Below, one piece after another: positions 34,165 to 42,913 of a stretch of 64,000 nucleotides of DNA. The position numbers and the translations under genes are program-made. Source of the stretch: an uncultured Eubacteriales bacterium (GTDB taxonomy: Bacteria > Bacillota > Clostridia > Oscillospirales > UBA644); assembly GCA_900547165.1 (NCBI GenBank), contig URFZ01000002.1:97824-161823 (forward strand), given 5' to 3'. Each line of letters begins with the position of its first letter. Position 1 is the first letter of the stretch. The notes below the pieces were generated by a model. The model had not been told where the DNA came from. It was given only the letters and a program-made list of their open reading frames with translations, and did not search any database.

Positions 34165-34884
34165 TTAATCGAATATGACGTTTTCCAAATAAAGGAATCC
34201 TTTTTCATAGCCGATAATATATGTCGTCTTTACCGAAACATCACGGCAGACGCCGTCGCTGCCGACCTCCTGCCAGTTTTCCGAAACAGAGACCGATGCG
34301 CCACTTTCGTTAATTCGGCTGTTTGATATACTGTAATCCTTAAGAGCCAAAACAGCATCTCCTCCGCGACCTCCCGGCATAACGTAGTATCCGCTTTCGG
34401 TACAGTTGTTTTCGATGCCTCCGGAAATTTGATACTTATCGCTGCCGAATATTTCATTTACCGCTTTTTGAACTTCTGAAATTTTGATTGCCGAAAAATA
34501 AGGAATGCCATACGTTTTGTCAAAAAAATCCTCTTCGCCGTCCGTGAGGATTCCGTCCGCATCTTCGTGAATATTGAATTCTTTTCCTGCTAAATAGAAA
34601 TAGTTATCCAAAAAGTATGGGAGGACGTACGAATTCTCCGATTTTTGCGGGAAGATGCTTTTCGGGGAACGGATATTCCATTCTCTGCTTCTGTATATCT
34701 CATATTTATCATACAGATTTGAAACAAAAGCTGCCGCGTCTTTCTCCGAAACGGGATTTGTCGATGTCGTTTGTTCCTCGGTGTTTGCCGGCGCTGTATT
34801 CTCTTGTTGATTTTTGCCTTTGCAACCCGCAATTAAACAGATGCAAAAAATCAGCGTGAATAATAAATAAAAAGATTTTTTCAT
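34165..34884 (-). CDS. Lipoprotein of unknown function (paralog 2)
   Basis: 239 residues: lipobox CLIAGC (Cys21), short linker, then a domain homologous to paralog 1 (KDAAAFVSNLYDKYEIYR, QKAVNEIFGS, ESGYYVMP). The linker is much shorter than in paralog 1. The start at 34884 precedes a normal signal peptide; AAAGGA is 13 nt away, a little far. It has its own promoter and terminator. The family is unknown to me; tandem duplication with separate promoters suggests independent regulation. Confidence 0.8.
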   Translation of the reverse strand: MKKSFYLLFTLIFCICLIAGCKGKNQQENTAPANTEEQTTSTNPVSEKDAAAFVSNLYDKYEIYRSREWNIRSPKSIFPQKSENSYVLPYFLDNYFYLAGKEFNIHEDADGILTDGEEDFFDKTYGIPYFSAIKISEVQKAVNEIFGSDKYQISGGIENNCTESGYYVMPGGRGGDAVLALKDYSISNSRINESGASVSVSENWQEVGSDGVCRDVSVKTTYIIGYEKGFLYLENVIFD

Positions 34885-34918
34885 GATACTTATAGTCCTT
34901 TCTTCTGTTTGTGCCTGC

Positions 34919-34947
34919 ATTATAACGCTGAAAATGTTAAAAGTCAA
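34919..34947 (-). promoter_or_regulatory. Promoter for lipoprotein paralog 2
   Basis: Minus strand TTGACT (34942-34947), 17 bp, TATAAT (34919-34924). Confidence 0.8.
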
Positions 34948-34970
34948 CGCTCTTTTTGTTAAATAAAAAT

Positions 34971-35001
34971 AAATTCCGCACGGGATTTCCGTGCGGAATT
35001 T
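34971..35001 (-). terminator. Terminator of the tig-clpP-clpX operon
   Basis: AAATTCCGCACGG (34971-34983) and CCGTGCGGAATTT (34989-35001) form a 13-bp stem. In the minus direction it is followed by ATTTTTATTT, 40 bp after the clpX stop. Confidence 0.9.
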
Positions 35002-35040
35002 ATTTTTTACAGATTGATTTTTATAAGTTTCGACTTTCGC

Positions 35041-36273
35041 TCATCGTTCCACTATGGGAGCCGCTTTGTCCGTTATGCATGCGGGCGTTACGATAACCTT
35101 TTTGATGGTCTTGTCCGACGGAACGTCGAACATTATCTTTGTTATCGCGCCCTCGACTATTGAGCGAAGACCTCTTGCGCCCGTGTTGCGCTCTGCCGCA
35201 CGGCGCGCTATCGCGTCTATCGCTTCGTCGGTGAATTCAAGCGTTACGCCGTCCATCGCCAAAAGCGCTTTATACTGTCTTATCAGCGAGTTTTTCGGCT
35301 CGGTCAGTATCTTTTTCAACGCTTCCGCATCAAGTTTGTCAACGGTTACGACATCGGGGATTCTGCCGACAAGTTCGGGAATAAGTCCGAATTTTATCAG
35401 GTCATGCGCTTCGCATTTACGAAGATAATAGGACGAATCCTCTTCTTTTTTGCTCTTTATGTCGGAGCCGAAGCCTATTGCGTTGCCCGAAAGTCTCTTT
35501 TGAATTATCTTGTCAAGCCCCTCGAATGCGCCGCCGCAGATAAAGAGGATATTCTGCGTGTTGACAGGTATGCACTCCTGATTCGGGTGCTTTCTGCCGC
35601 CCTGCGGGGGAACGTTCGCAACCGTGCCTTCGAGAATTTTCAGAAGCGCCTGCTGCACGCCCTCGCCCGAAACGTCGCGGGTTATGGACGGGTTTTCGCT
35701 CTTACGCGTTATCTTGTCTATCTCGTCAACATATATTATGCCGTATTCCGCGGTCTCCGTGTCCATGTCTGCCGCTTGAAGCAGTCGCAAAAGAATGTTT
35801 TCCACATCTTCTCCGACATATCCCGCCTCGGTCAGTGTTGTTGCGTCCGCTATCGCGAACGGAACGTTAAGCGTCTTTGCAAGAATCTGCGCCATAAGCG
35901 TTTTTCCGCTGCCCGTGGGACCGAGAACAAGAACGTTTGATTTCTGTATCTCAACGTCTTCATCGTGCGGGTCACGCTTTGAAAATACGCGCTTGTAGTG
36001 GTTGTAGACCGCAACGGAAAGCATTATCTTTGCTTCGTCCTGCCCGATAACGTATTCGTCGAGTACCGCTTTTATCTCCGCGGGAGTTTTTATCTCGATA
36101 TTCTTTTTCTTTGCTTCCGATTTTGCTTTTTTGAAACCTTTCAGATATTCGCCGCAAATTTCAACGCACTCGTCACAGATATATACACCCTCGTACATAC
36201 TTGCGATAAAACGCTTGTCCTTGTCGTCATCGGTCGCCCCGCAAAAGGCGCATTGCTTTTTTTCTTCTGCCAT
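35041..36273 (-). CDS. clpX: ATP-dependent protease ATP-binding subunit ClpX
   Basis: AAA+ unfoldase that feeds substrates to ClpP. 410 residues. The N-terminal zinc domain has Cys8, Cys11, Cys33 and Cys36. Walker A GPTGSGKT, pore-loop region GYVGEDV, Walker B IIYVDEID and the C-terminal GARGLRSIVE are present. The ATG at 36273 is preferred over an in-frame TTG two codons upstream; GAAAGG is upstream. It lies 19 bp after clpP. Confidence 0.97.
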   Translation of the reverse strand: MAEEKKQCAFCGATDDDKDKRFIASMYEGVYICDECVEICGEYLKGFKKAKSEAKKKNIEIKTPAEIKAVLDEYVIGQDEAKIMLSVAVYNHYKRVFSKRDPHDEDVEIQKSNVLVLGPTGSGKTLMAQILAKTLNVPFAIADATTLTEAGYVGEDVENILLRLLQAADMDTETAEYGIIYVDEIDKITRKSENPSITRDVSGEGVQQALLKILEGTVANVPPQGGRKHPNQECIPVNTQNILFICGGAFEGLDKIIQKRLSGNAIGFGSDIKSKKEEDSSYYLRKCEAHDLIKFGLIPELVGRIPDVVTVDKLDAEALKKILTEPKNSLIRQYKALLAMDGVTLEFTDEAIDAIARRAAERNTGARGLRSIVEGAITKIMFDVPSDKTIKKVIVTPACITDKAAPIVER

Positions 36274-36292
36274 ATACAATTACCTTTCGGGG

Positions 36293-36877
36293 TTATCTTT
36301 TTGTTACGACTTTGTCTATCAGGCCGTATTCGCAAGCCGCAGCTGCAGTCATGAAGTTGTCTCTGTCGGTGTCCTTTTCGATAACTTCGAGCGGTTTGCC
36401 CGTGTTTTCGGAAAGTATTCTGTTGAGATCCGCTTTGATGCGGAGAATGTTGTCTGCGTGGATCTTGATGTCCGTTGCCTGTCCCTGGAATCCGCCGAGA
36501 GGCTGGTGAATCATTATCTCGCTGTTGGGAAGCGCATAACGCTTGCCCTTTGCGCCGCTCGAAAGCAGGAACGCGCCCATACTTGCCGCAAGACCTATGC
36601 AGGTCGTGCTGACGTCGCACTTGATGTAATTCATTGTGTCATAGATAGCCATACCCGCGGTAACGCTTCCGCCGGGGCTGTTGATGTAAAGGTAAATATC
36701 TTTGTCGGGGTCAACGGATTCAAGATAAAGCAACTGTGCAACAACAAGGTTTGCGGTCGTGTCGTTTATTTCGTCCGTCAAAAATATGATTCTGTCGTTA
36801 AGAAGACGGGAGAATATATCGTAAGATCTTTCGCCTCTCGATGTCTGTTCAACGACATAGGGTACCAAACTGCTCAT
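36293..36877 (-). CDS. clpP: ATP-dependent Clp protease proteolytic subunit
   Basis: Barrel serine peptidase. 194 residues with INSPGGSV, catalytic Ser99 in GLAASMGAF and His124 in IMIHQP, and an Asp in the C-terminal RDNFM region. The start at 36877 has GGAGGAG. It sits between tig and clpX, the common Bacillota order, and is complete. Confidence 0.97.
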   Translation of the reverse strand: MSSLVPYVVEQTSRGERSYDIFSRLLNDRIIFLTDEINDTTANLVVAQLLYLESVDPDKDIYLYINSPGGSVTAGMAIYDTMNYIKCDVSTTCIGLAASMGAFLLSSGAKGKRYALPNSEIMIHQPLGGFQGQATDIKIHADNILRIKADLNRILSENTGKPLEVIEKDTDRDNFMTAAAACEYGLIDKVVTKR

Positions 36878-36916
36878 GTTTTCGCTCCTCCTCGGATTGA
36901 TTTTTTTGAAAACGCA

Positions 36917-36941
36917 GGGGAAAGCCACAAGTGACCTCCCC
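36917..36941 (-). other. Hairpin between tig and clpP
   Basis: GGGG (36917-36920) and CCCC (36938-36941) enclose an inner GCCAC/GTGAC pairing (36924-36928 with 36931-36935, one G-U pair). On the minus strand TGCGTTTTC follows, so it could partially terminate or stabilise the upstream tig message. Confidence 0.35.
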
Positions 36942-36969
36942 CTCCGATTATACGCTTATATCAGACCGA

Positions 36970-38502
36970 TTATTCCTCGTCGGATTTCTTGGTCGTCTTT
37001 TTTGCTGCTGTCTTCTTTGCCGCAGGCTTCTTTTCGGCGGTTTCGCCGTCAGCCTTTTTAGCGGTTGTCTTCTTTGCCGCGGGCTTCTTTTCGGCGGTTT
37101 CGCCGTCAGCTTTTTTAGCGGTTGTCTTCTTTGCCGCGGGCTTCTTTTCGGCGGCTTCGCCGTCAGCCTTTTTAGCGGTGGTTTTCTTTGCCGCGGGCTT
37201 CTTTGCAGTCCTCTTCTCCGCTTTTTCTTCGGTTATCTCAGCCGCGTTTTTAACAGCTTCGAACGCCTTGCGAACAACGAGGTCTTTTGTGATGCTGTCG
37301 GTCAGGTAGTCGGACTTGATCTTGTCAACTTCCGCGCCGTAAGCCTTTGCGAGTTTGTCGTATTCCTCGTTGATGTCAGCCTCTTCAACGATAACTTTTT
37401 CTTCCGCCGCGATTTTTTCGAGAGCAAGACGGTCCTTAACGTCGCGAACCGCGCCGTCTCTGAACATATCTCTCATCTGCGCGGTGGTGGAGTTCATATA
37501 TTTTGCGTAGGTGTCAAGGTTGAGTCCCTGGCTTCTGAGTCTCTGGTCAAAAGACTGCATCTGATAGTCGATTTCGGACTCATACATGCACTCGGGGATT
37601 TCGCCCTCTACAAGTTCCGCAAGTTTGTCGGAGATCTGCGCGTCAAGATCCGCTTCCGCCATCTCTTCTTTTCTCTTTGCTATCTTGTTCTTTATATCTT
37701 CGGTGAACTCAGCAAGAGTATCGAATTCGGAAACGTCTTTCGCGAAATCGTCGTCAAGAACAGGGAGTTCCTCAACTTTGATCTCGTGAAGTTTAATCTT
37801 GAACACAGCCGCTTTGTCTTTGAGCTCGTCGGTGTATTCTTCGGGGAACGTAACATTTACGTCGAACTCATCGCCGATGTTTTTGCCGACTATCTGCTCC
37901 TCAAAGCCGGGAATGAAACTGCCCGAGCCGAGCTTGAGCGCATAGCCCTCGGCTTTGCCGCCGTCAAACGCTTTGCCGTCAACGAAGCCCTCGAAGTCTA
38001 TCGTTACGGTGTCGCCGTTCTGCGCCGCTCTGTCGTCAACATCGATAAGACGTGCCTGCTGTTTCTGATAATCCGCAAGTTCTTTCGCAACGTCCGCTTC
38101 GGTAACTTCAACGGATTTCTTGGTCAGTTTAAGACCCTTGTAACCCTTTATCTCTATCTCGGGTTTAACCGTAACGGTCGCTTTGAAGCGGAAGCCGTTC
38201 TCGCCGACTTCGAGAATCTCGACATTGGCTCTGTCAACCGGCTCTATCTTTGCTTCTTCAACAGCAGCCTTGTACGCTTCGGGATAAACTTCTTCCATCG
38301 CGTCGTCATAGAAAACTCCGGCGCCGTACATTCTCTCAACCATTTTTCTCGGCGCTTTGCCCTTGCGGAAGCCGGGAACGTTGAGTTTTTTTACATTCTT
38401 TCTGTAAGATTTTTCAACATCCGCTTCAAACTCGTCTGCGGGAACGCTGATTTCGAGTTCAACGACATTTTTTTCTTTGTTGGTAACTTTTTCAAGTTTC
38501 AT
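36970..38502 (-). CDS. tig: Trigger factor with Lys/Ala-rich repeat tail
   Basis: Ribosome-bound chaperone and prolyl isomerase. 510 residues against the usual ~430. The N-terminal ribosome-binding loop has GFRKGKAP, the FKBP-type domain follows (about 150-240), and the C-terminal chaperone arms follow that. The last ~80 residues are an added basic tail of PAAKKTTAKKADGE.AEKK repeats (19 aa, 57 bp). Such histone-H1-like tails usually bind nucleic acid; here it might increase ribosome or rRNA affinity (inference). First gene of tig-clpP-clpX. Confidence 0.95.
   Translation of the reverse strand: MKLEKVTNKEKNVVELEISVPADEFEADVEKSYRKNVKKLNVPGFRKGKAPRKMVERMYGAGVFYDDAMEEVYPEAYKAAVEEAKIEPVDRANVEILEVGENGFRFKATVTVKPEIEIKGYKGLKLTKKSVEVTEADVAKELADYQKQQARLIDVDDRAAQNGDTVTIDFEGFVDGKAFDGGKAEGYALKLGSGSFIPGFEEQIVGKNIGDEFDVNVTFPEEYTDELKDKAAVFKIKLHEIKVEELPVLDDDFAKDVSEFDTLAEFTEDIKNKIAKRKEEMAEADLDAQISDKLAELVEGEIPECMYESEIDYQMQSFDQRLRSQGLNLDTYAKYMNSTTAQMRDMFRDGAVRDVKDRLALEKIAAEEKVIVEEADINEEYDKLAKAYGAEVDKIKSDYLTDSITKDLVVRKAFEAVKNAAEITEEKAEKRTAKKPAAKKTTAKKADGEAAEKKPAAKKTTAKKADGETAEKKPAAKKTTAKKADGETAEKKPAAKKTAAKKTTKKSDEE
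37036..37206. repeat. Three 57-bp tandem repeats in the trigger-factor tail
   Basis: Units begin at 37036, 37093 and 37150 with GGCGG(T/C)TTCGCCGTCAGC, spacing exactly 57 bp, and are nearly identical at the DNA level; a partial fourth unit lies at 37015-37035. High identity means copy number can vary by slippage. Confidence 0.9.
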
Positions 38503-38538
38503 GTTGACCTTGTCTCCTATTTTTTCACATTTACAGGG

Positions 38539-38567
38539 ATTATAGCATATTTAATATATAAAAGCAA
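38539..38567 (-). promoter_or_regulatory. Promoter for tig-clpP-clpX
   Basis: Minus strand TTGCTT (38562-38567), 17 bp, TATAAT (38539-38544), 37 bp before the tig ATG. No CtsR-like tandem heptamer was recognised. Confidence 0.7.
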
Positions 38568-38673
38568 TAGTAAATATATTTAATTTAAAAAAGGTTTAAA
38601 GTTTTGCCGCTATGCACAGGACAAAAACGGCGGAAAAAGACTTTCATACCGAAAAAATTGTTCGGTTATTCGG

Positions 38674-39498
38674 TTATATTTCCTGTCTTCTGAAAATGAT
38701 GATTCCGAAAACAAATGCCGCCGCCATATAAACCGCGGAAACGGCAATCACGCGTATTGCCAATTCGGAAGTGAGGTTAGCAGACGTCCCGTTTATGATG
38801 TCGAATATGTTCATGTTGAGCGGAGAAGTCGCCTGAACATCGGAAAGACAACCCGAAAGCCAATAGTCCGAAAGACGGAATTTTTCGCTGTCTATCGCGG
38901 CGTCCGCAATCTTCAATAAAAGAGCCGTTATCTGCGGCGCAAAAATTCCGAACGCGATCGCAGCTGCGGTTTTTTTGACCGCTTTGGAAAACATATAAAT
39001 AATCGCCGTGAGAGAAAGAACTATAAGCAGCTGCAATAAAACCGCGTTCCAAAGTTCGGCATTGAATTTACCTATTCCCCAAAAAATGCTTCCGAATACA
39101 AATGCGGAAACACTTGATGCAACAAAGACCAGAGCCGCTGCCGTCATTGAAACAAGAAACTCCGCCGTAAAAATCTTGCAGCGTGAAAATCCTGCGGAAA
39201 CGACTGTTTTTATTGTTCCGCGCGAATATTCCGAACAAACGAATATTGCCGCAACTATCGCAATTACTATGTCTATATCTCCGAGTGAAGTCGCGTTTCT
39301 GAACGCTTCCGCACCCGTGTAGCCTATTCCGAAATAGGTGTCGACATCATTCATGTCCGATGTGATATTTGTCGCAATCTCTATAAGTTTGAATGCTCCG
39401 AGAGAAAGGAACGCAAGCGCCGCCGCGACAGCCATAAATATCCAAAAACTCTTTTGCCTGAACAGGCGTCTGTATTCAAATCTGAAAAGTTTTGTCAT
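38674..39498 (-). CDS. ABC-2 type transporter permease
   Basis: 274 residues with about six hydrophobic helices and a leading FRFEYRRLFRQKSFW motif typical of the BcrB/ABC-2 permeases. It pairs with the ATPase immediately upstream; the ATG at 39498 begins one base after the ATPase stop. Substrate cannot be read from sequence. Peptide or lantibiotic-type export or self-protection is common in this family, but housekeeping exporters look the same. Confidence 0.85.
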   Translation of the reverse strand: MTKLFRFEYRRLFRQKSFWIFMAVAAALAFLSLGAFKLIEIATNITSDMNDVDTYFGIGYTGAEAFRNATSLGDIDIVIAIVAAIFVCSEYSRGTIKTVVSAGFSRCKIFTAEFLVSMTAAALVFVASSVSAFVFGSIFWGIGKFNAELWNAVLLQLLIVLSLTAIIYMFSKAVKKTAAAIAFGIFAPQITALLLKIADAAIDSEKFRLSDYWLSGCLSDVQATSPLNMNIFDIINGTSANLTSELAIRVIAVSAVYMAAAFVFGIIIFRRQEI

Positions 39499-39499
39499 A

Positions 39500-40393
39500 T
39501 CAGCCGCCCACCCTTTCGATAAAGTATTTTTCAAGCCCGTCCGTCGTAACGTAAAGTGCGCTGACAGCCACTCCGTTTTGTACGAGCAGTTTGTTCAGTT
39601 CCGCGCTCCGCTCCGCACCCACGGATATTTCTATCGCGTGTCCGTTGACGGTTATCGCCGCTTCTCCGACTGCGTTTTTGAGCAGTTCCGCGGCCTTTTC
39701 TGCGTCGTCCGCAACTATGCGCAGTTTGCATTCGCCGCGAGCCTTTATTTCGGCTGCGCCGAGTTCGTCCACCAGCACACCGTTGTTGATTATTCCGTAC
39801 CGCGTAACTATTTTTGACAGTTCGTCGAGCAGGTGAGACGATATAAGAACGGTTATTCCGCGCTCTTTGTTCAGTTTCACAATGAGGTCGCGCACCTCTT
39901 TCATTCCCGCAGGGTCGAGACCGTTTACGGGTTCGTCGAGAACAAGAAATTCGGGGTCACCGAGCAACGCTACCGCTATGCCGAGACGCTGTTTCATTCC
40001 GAGCGAAAATTTGCCTGCCTTTTTGTTGCCGACATCGCCGAGCCCGACAAATTCAAGGATTCCGTCAATGCTGTTCGCGTCCGCACCTTTGAGCAATGCA
40101 AAACGCTTCATGTTTTCCTTTGCCGTGCAGTTCGGGTATATGCCGGGCGCTTCTATCAGCGCGCCTGTTTTTCTGCCCGCTTCTTCTCGGGAAATGCCGC
40201 CGAAAAGTTCAAAACTGCCCTCGGTCGGCTCAGAAAGCCCGAGAATGACACGCATGAAAGTTGTTTTGCCCGCGCCGTTTTTGCCGATGAAGCCGTAAAT
40301 GTCGCCCTTGTTTATCGTCATGTTGACGCCACGGACAACATATCTTGAACCGTATTTCTTCGACAGTCCGACGGTTTTCAGTACAGTTTCCAT
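39500..40393 (-). CDS. ABC transporter ATP-binding protein (BcrA-like)
   Basis: 297-residue ATPase. Walker A GKNGAGKTT, Q-loop region, signature FSLGMKQRLGIA, Walker B FLVLDEPVNGLDP and switch ISSHLLDEL are all intact. A C-terminal ~80-residue regulatory domain is of the type seen in bacitracin/lantibiotic exporters. It is transcribed with the permease and follows the phosphoesterase gene by 9 bp. Confidence 0.92.
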   Translation of the reverse strand: METVLKTVGLSKKYGSRYVVRGVNMTINKGDIYGFIGKNGAGKTTFMRVILGLSEPTEGSFELFGGISREEAGRKTGALIEAPGIYPNCTAKENMKRFALLKGADANSIDGILEFVGLGDVGNKKAGKFSLGMKQRLGIAVALLGDPEFLVLDEPVNGLDPAGMKEVRDLIVKLNKERGITVLISSHLLDELSKIVTRYGIINNGVLVDELGAAEIKARGECKLRIVADDAEKAAELLKNAVGEAAITVNGHAIEISVGAERSAELNKLLVQNGVAVSALYVTTDGLEKYFIERVGG

Positions 40394-40402
40394 ATTCCCT
40401 CC

Positions 40403-41095
40403 TCAGTTTATAAGTATCGGTTTGAAGCCGATGTAATCTCCTGCGATAAGTCTGAAATCTATGCCTTCATGAATGCCCGTGACCGCAAGCGCGTGCGCCG
40501 TCGGTCCGTGCAGATGTCCGTAAAAAACCCTCTTTATTCCGAATTCGTGCAAAACGTCCATGATGGGCGCGCATCTGTCGGAAGCAAACAGCGGCGGAAA
40601 ATGCAAAAAGACAACGGGCACGGCATCGGGGTCGAGTTTTTTTGCCGCTGATATCGAAAGTTTAAGCCTGCCCGCTTCGCGAGCCACAATTTTTTCGTCT
40701 TCCTGTGTTCCGACGTCCGGAATCCACCCGCGTGTGCCGCAGATATATTCGTCGCCGACATGAAAAGCGTTGTTCTGCAACAGTTCTATGTCGTCAAAGC
40801 CCTTTTCTTTGAGAAAAAGATTTATCTTGCGCAGAGTCGACCACCAATAGTCGTGGTTGCCCTTTAATATAATTTTTTTGCCGGGAAGTCCGTGGATAAG
40901 CCTCATGTCCGCTTCGACTTCTTCGAGATTTATCGCCCACGATGTGTCTCCCGCTATGACGCAGGTGTCGTCTTCATTAAGACACCAATTTTCTTTTATT
41001 TTGCGTACATGGTCGTGCCATTGCACGCCGAATTTGTCCATGGGTTTGCCGACGCTTTCCGACAGGTGCAGGTCGGCTGTTGCATAAAGTGCCAT
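40403..41095 (-). CDS. Calcineurin-like metallophosphoesterase
   Basis: 230 residues. Metal-binding motifs are ATADLHLS (D-x-H), AGDTSW (GD), KGNHDYWW (GNHD), HFPP and GHLHGP (GHLH). The chosen ATG at 41095 has CGGAG upstream. It resembles YkuE/cpdA-like cytosolic phosphohydrolases but the substrate is unknown. A terminator-like hairpin just upstream separates it from rbgA. Confidence 0.88.
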   Translation of the reverse strand: MALYATADLHLSESVGKPMDKFGVQWHDHVRKIKENWCLNEDDTCVIAGDTSWAINLEEVEADMRLIHGLPGKKIILKGNHDYWWSTLRKINLFLKEKGFDDIELLQNNAFHVGDEYICGTRGWIPDVGTQEDEKIVAREAGRLKLSISAAKKLDPDAVPVVFLHFPPLFASDRCAPIMDVLHEFGIKRVFYGHLHGPTAHALAVTGIHEGIDFRLIAGDYIGFKPILIN

Positions 41096-41105
41096 ATCGT
41101 TCTCC

Positions 41106-41146
41106 GAAAAAAACACCGCGCCGTGATTTTTTTGATCGGGCGCGGG
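41106..41146 (-). terminator. Terminator or attenuator between rbgA and the phosphoesterase
   Basis: On the minus strand CCGCGCC (41139-41145) pairs with GGCGCGG (41116-41122), then TGTTTTTTT. The T tract ends just before the ribosome site of the downstream gene, so read-through would be regulated. A second A/T-rich symmetric element (GAAAAAAGC/GCTTTTTTTC region, 41194-41217) lies between it and rbgA. Confidence 0.6.
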
Positions 41147-41245
41147 ATATTTTTGCGTGGTCTGCCGAAAACTCAAATGTCGGGCAGGAAACAGAAAAAA
41201 GCGTATTTGCTTTTTTTCGGTTTTTGCGGCTTGGATTTCTTGCCG

Positions 41246-42136
41246 CTATTCTATGTTTTTGAGTATCGGTGCAAGTTGGTCTATATCGTCAAGCGTTATT
41301 CTGCCGAGTTTTGCCGCACGGAATTCGTCAAGCAACATAACGGACGCGCGTTCTTCGTCCGGTCTGCCGCCGCTCAATATAAGTCCGCGTTTTTTTGCGA
41401 TAAGCCCGAGCAGGTCATAGTCGTCCTCGGGCAGTTCTCCCGTCAGTTTATAGCGCTCGCGGAAATTCTTTTCGTAATGCGCGCGCAGTATTCCCAAAAG
41501 GTCGCACGCCAATGCTTCCGTGTCAACGACGTTGTCCTTTATCGCGCCGGTCATGGCAAGTCTTTTAGCCGAATTCTGATTTTCGAGTTTCGGCCAAAGT
41601 ATGCCGGGCATATCAAGCAGATCTATACCGCCGCCGAGAGATATCCACTGTCTGCCTCTCGTAACGCCGGGTCGGTCTTCCGCCTTTACAAGTTTTTTGC
41701 CGCAAAGACAGTTTATGAATGTGGATTTTCCGACATTAGGGATTCCCGTTACCATGATTTTGAGCGAACGCCCGTGCATTCCTTTTTCCGCGTTGCGCTG
41801 TGCCTTTTCGCTGAAAACGGCGGTTATCTTTTTCATTATGTCGGAGACCGCCGCCGCGCGGTTTTTTGTTTTGCTGTCAAACAGAACAGCGGTATAGCCC
41901 GTGCTTTTATAATATTCGAGCCATTTTTTATTCTGCTCGGGGTCGGAAAGGTCGCTTTTGTTCAGCACAATGAACTTCGGCTTGTTTTCCGTCATTTTTG
42001 CGATATCGGGGTTTTTAGAGGAAAAAGGAATACGCGCATCGACAAGTTCTATCGCAACGTCGATAAGAGGCAGACATTCCGCCATCATTCGTTTTGCTTT
42101 TGTCATATGTCCCGGATACCAGTTGATGTTAGCCAT
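41246..42136 (-). CDS. rbgA: Ribosome biogenesis GTPase RbgA
   Basis: Circularly permuted GTPase needed for late 50S assembly. 296 residues; the G4 motif NKSD (59-62) comes before G1 GIPNVGKST (131-139) and G3 DMPG, the hallmark of the YlqF/RbgA group. The N-terminal NWYPGHM is also typical. The start at 42136 has GGAGGAAAAGG. Neighbours lepB and rplS match the Bacillota order; rnhB, often next, is absent. Confidence 0.96.
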   Translation of the reverse strand: MANINWYPGHMTKAKRMMAECLPLIDVAIELVDARIPFSSKNPDIAKMTENKPKFIVLNKSDLSDPEQNKKWLEYYKSTGYTAVLFDSKTKNRAAAVSDIMKKITAVFSEKAQRNAEKGMHGRSLKIMVTGIPNVGKSTFINCLCGKKLVKAEDRPGVTRGRQWISLGGGIDLLDMPGILWPKLENQNSAKRLAMTGAIKDNVVDTEALACDLLGILRAHYEKNFRERYKLTGELPEDDYDLLGLIAKKRGLILSGGRPDEERASVMLLDEFRAAKLGRITLDDIDQLAPILKNIE

Positions 42137-42162
42137 TTGCCTTTTCCTCCTTTTCAAGGATG

Positions 42163-42180
42163 CGTCCGTCGGAACGGACG
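42163..42180. other. Short hairpin between lepB and rbgA
   Basis: CGTCCGT (42163-42169), loop CGGA, ACGGACG (42174-42180). The T tract (42186-42193) is on the plus side only, so it would not terminate the minus-strand operon. Confidence 0.35.
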
Positions 42181-42194
42181 GTGTTATTTTTTTC

Positions 42195-42848
42195 TTACGA
42201 TACCTTGCCGAACTTGTCGAACGGGGAGAATCGGAGCAGCACTTTGCCCGCTATTCTGCGAGTGTCAACGCAGCCGATAACGCGGCTGTCCTGCGAATTG
42301 AGACGGTTGTCCCCCATCACAAACACATGTCCGTCGGGAACTGTGATGTCAACGCACGGGTGTCCGTTTTCGTCGGTCGTCAGCGTATTTGCTCCCGCAA
42401 GCGCTCTGTCTGCGGGTCTTGTCTGTTGGAACGAGTCGAGATAATCCTCTTGCAGAACCTGCCCGTTAAGATAAACGCGATAGTTTTGCCCGTCATCGGA
42501 CTTTATCTCCAAATGGTCGCCCGCAACGGCGATGATTCTTTTGACGTAAAGAATGTCTGAATTGTCGCCTATTGCGCGCAGGTCGGGTTCGAAAACGATT
42601 ATGTCTCCGCGTGCGGGCGTATAAAACAGGTCGGAAACAAAATATCTGTCTCCGTCCGCCATAGTCGTATCCATCGAATGACCGTCAACGTAACCCGTCT
42701 TGAAAAGAAACGTCATAATGAAAAGCGAGGCAACGACCGCCAAAATCACCGCTTCGAACACGTCGAAGAAGTCTCTTAACGGTTTTTTGCTCGGTTTTTT
42801 CGGCATATTTTCGGCATTTTCTGCGCCGAAAACCGTATTTTCATCCAT
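42195..42848 (-). CDS. lepB: Signal peptidase I
   Basis: Membrane serine protease that removes signal peptides. 217 residues with a single N-terminal helix (about 31-50), catalytic Ser58 in GHSMDTTM, Lys103 in YVKRIIAVAGD, and the C-terminal MGDNRLNSQDSR box. GGAGG at ideal spacing. It serves the many secreted proteins in this window. It is in the rplS-lepB-rbgA operon. Confidence 0.96.
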   Translation of the reverse strand: MDENTVFGAENAENMPKKPSKKPLRDFFDVFEAVILAVVASLFIMTFLFKTGYVDGHSMDTTMADGDRYFVSDLFYTPARGDIIVFEPDLRAIGDNSDILYVKRIIAVAGDHLEIKSDDGQNYRVYLNGQVLQEDYLDSFQQTRPADRALAGANTLTTDENGHPCVDITVPDGHVFVMGDNRLNSQDSRVIGCVDTRRIAGKVLLRFSPFDKFGKVS

Positions 42849-42913
42849 AAAACAGCCTCCTTGCCTCGGAAAAGTAAAAAGCGGCAGCCTTGCGGCTACC
42901 GCTGAAAGAATAA

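Noticed and set aside
37036..37206. CRISPR-like array
   Set aside because: The 57-bp units are contiguous without spacers and are in frame inside tig.
36931..38583. Long plus-strand open frame (550 codons) opposite trigger factor
   Set aside because: It is the antisense shadow of tig, made Phe/Leu/Val-rich by the codon bias; no ribosome site and no family similarity.
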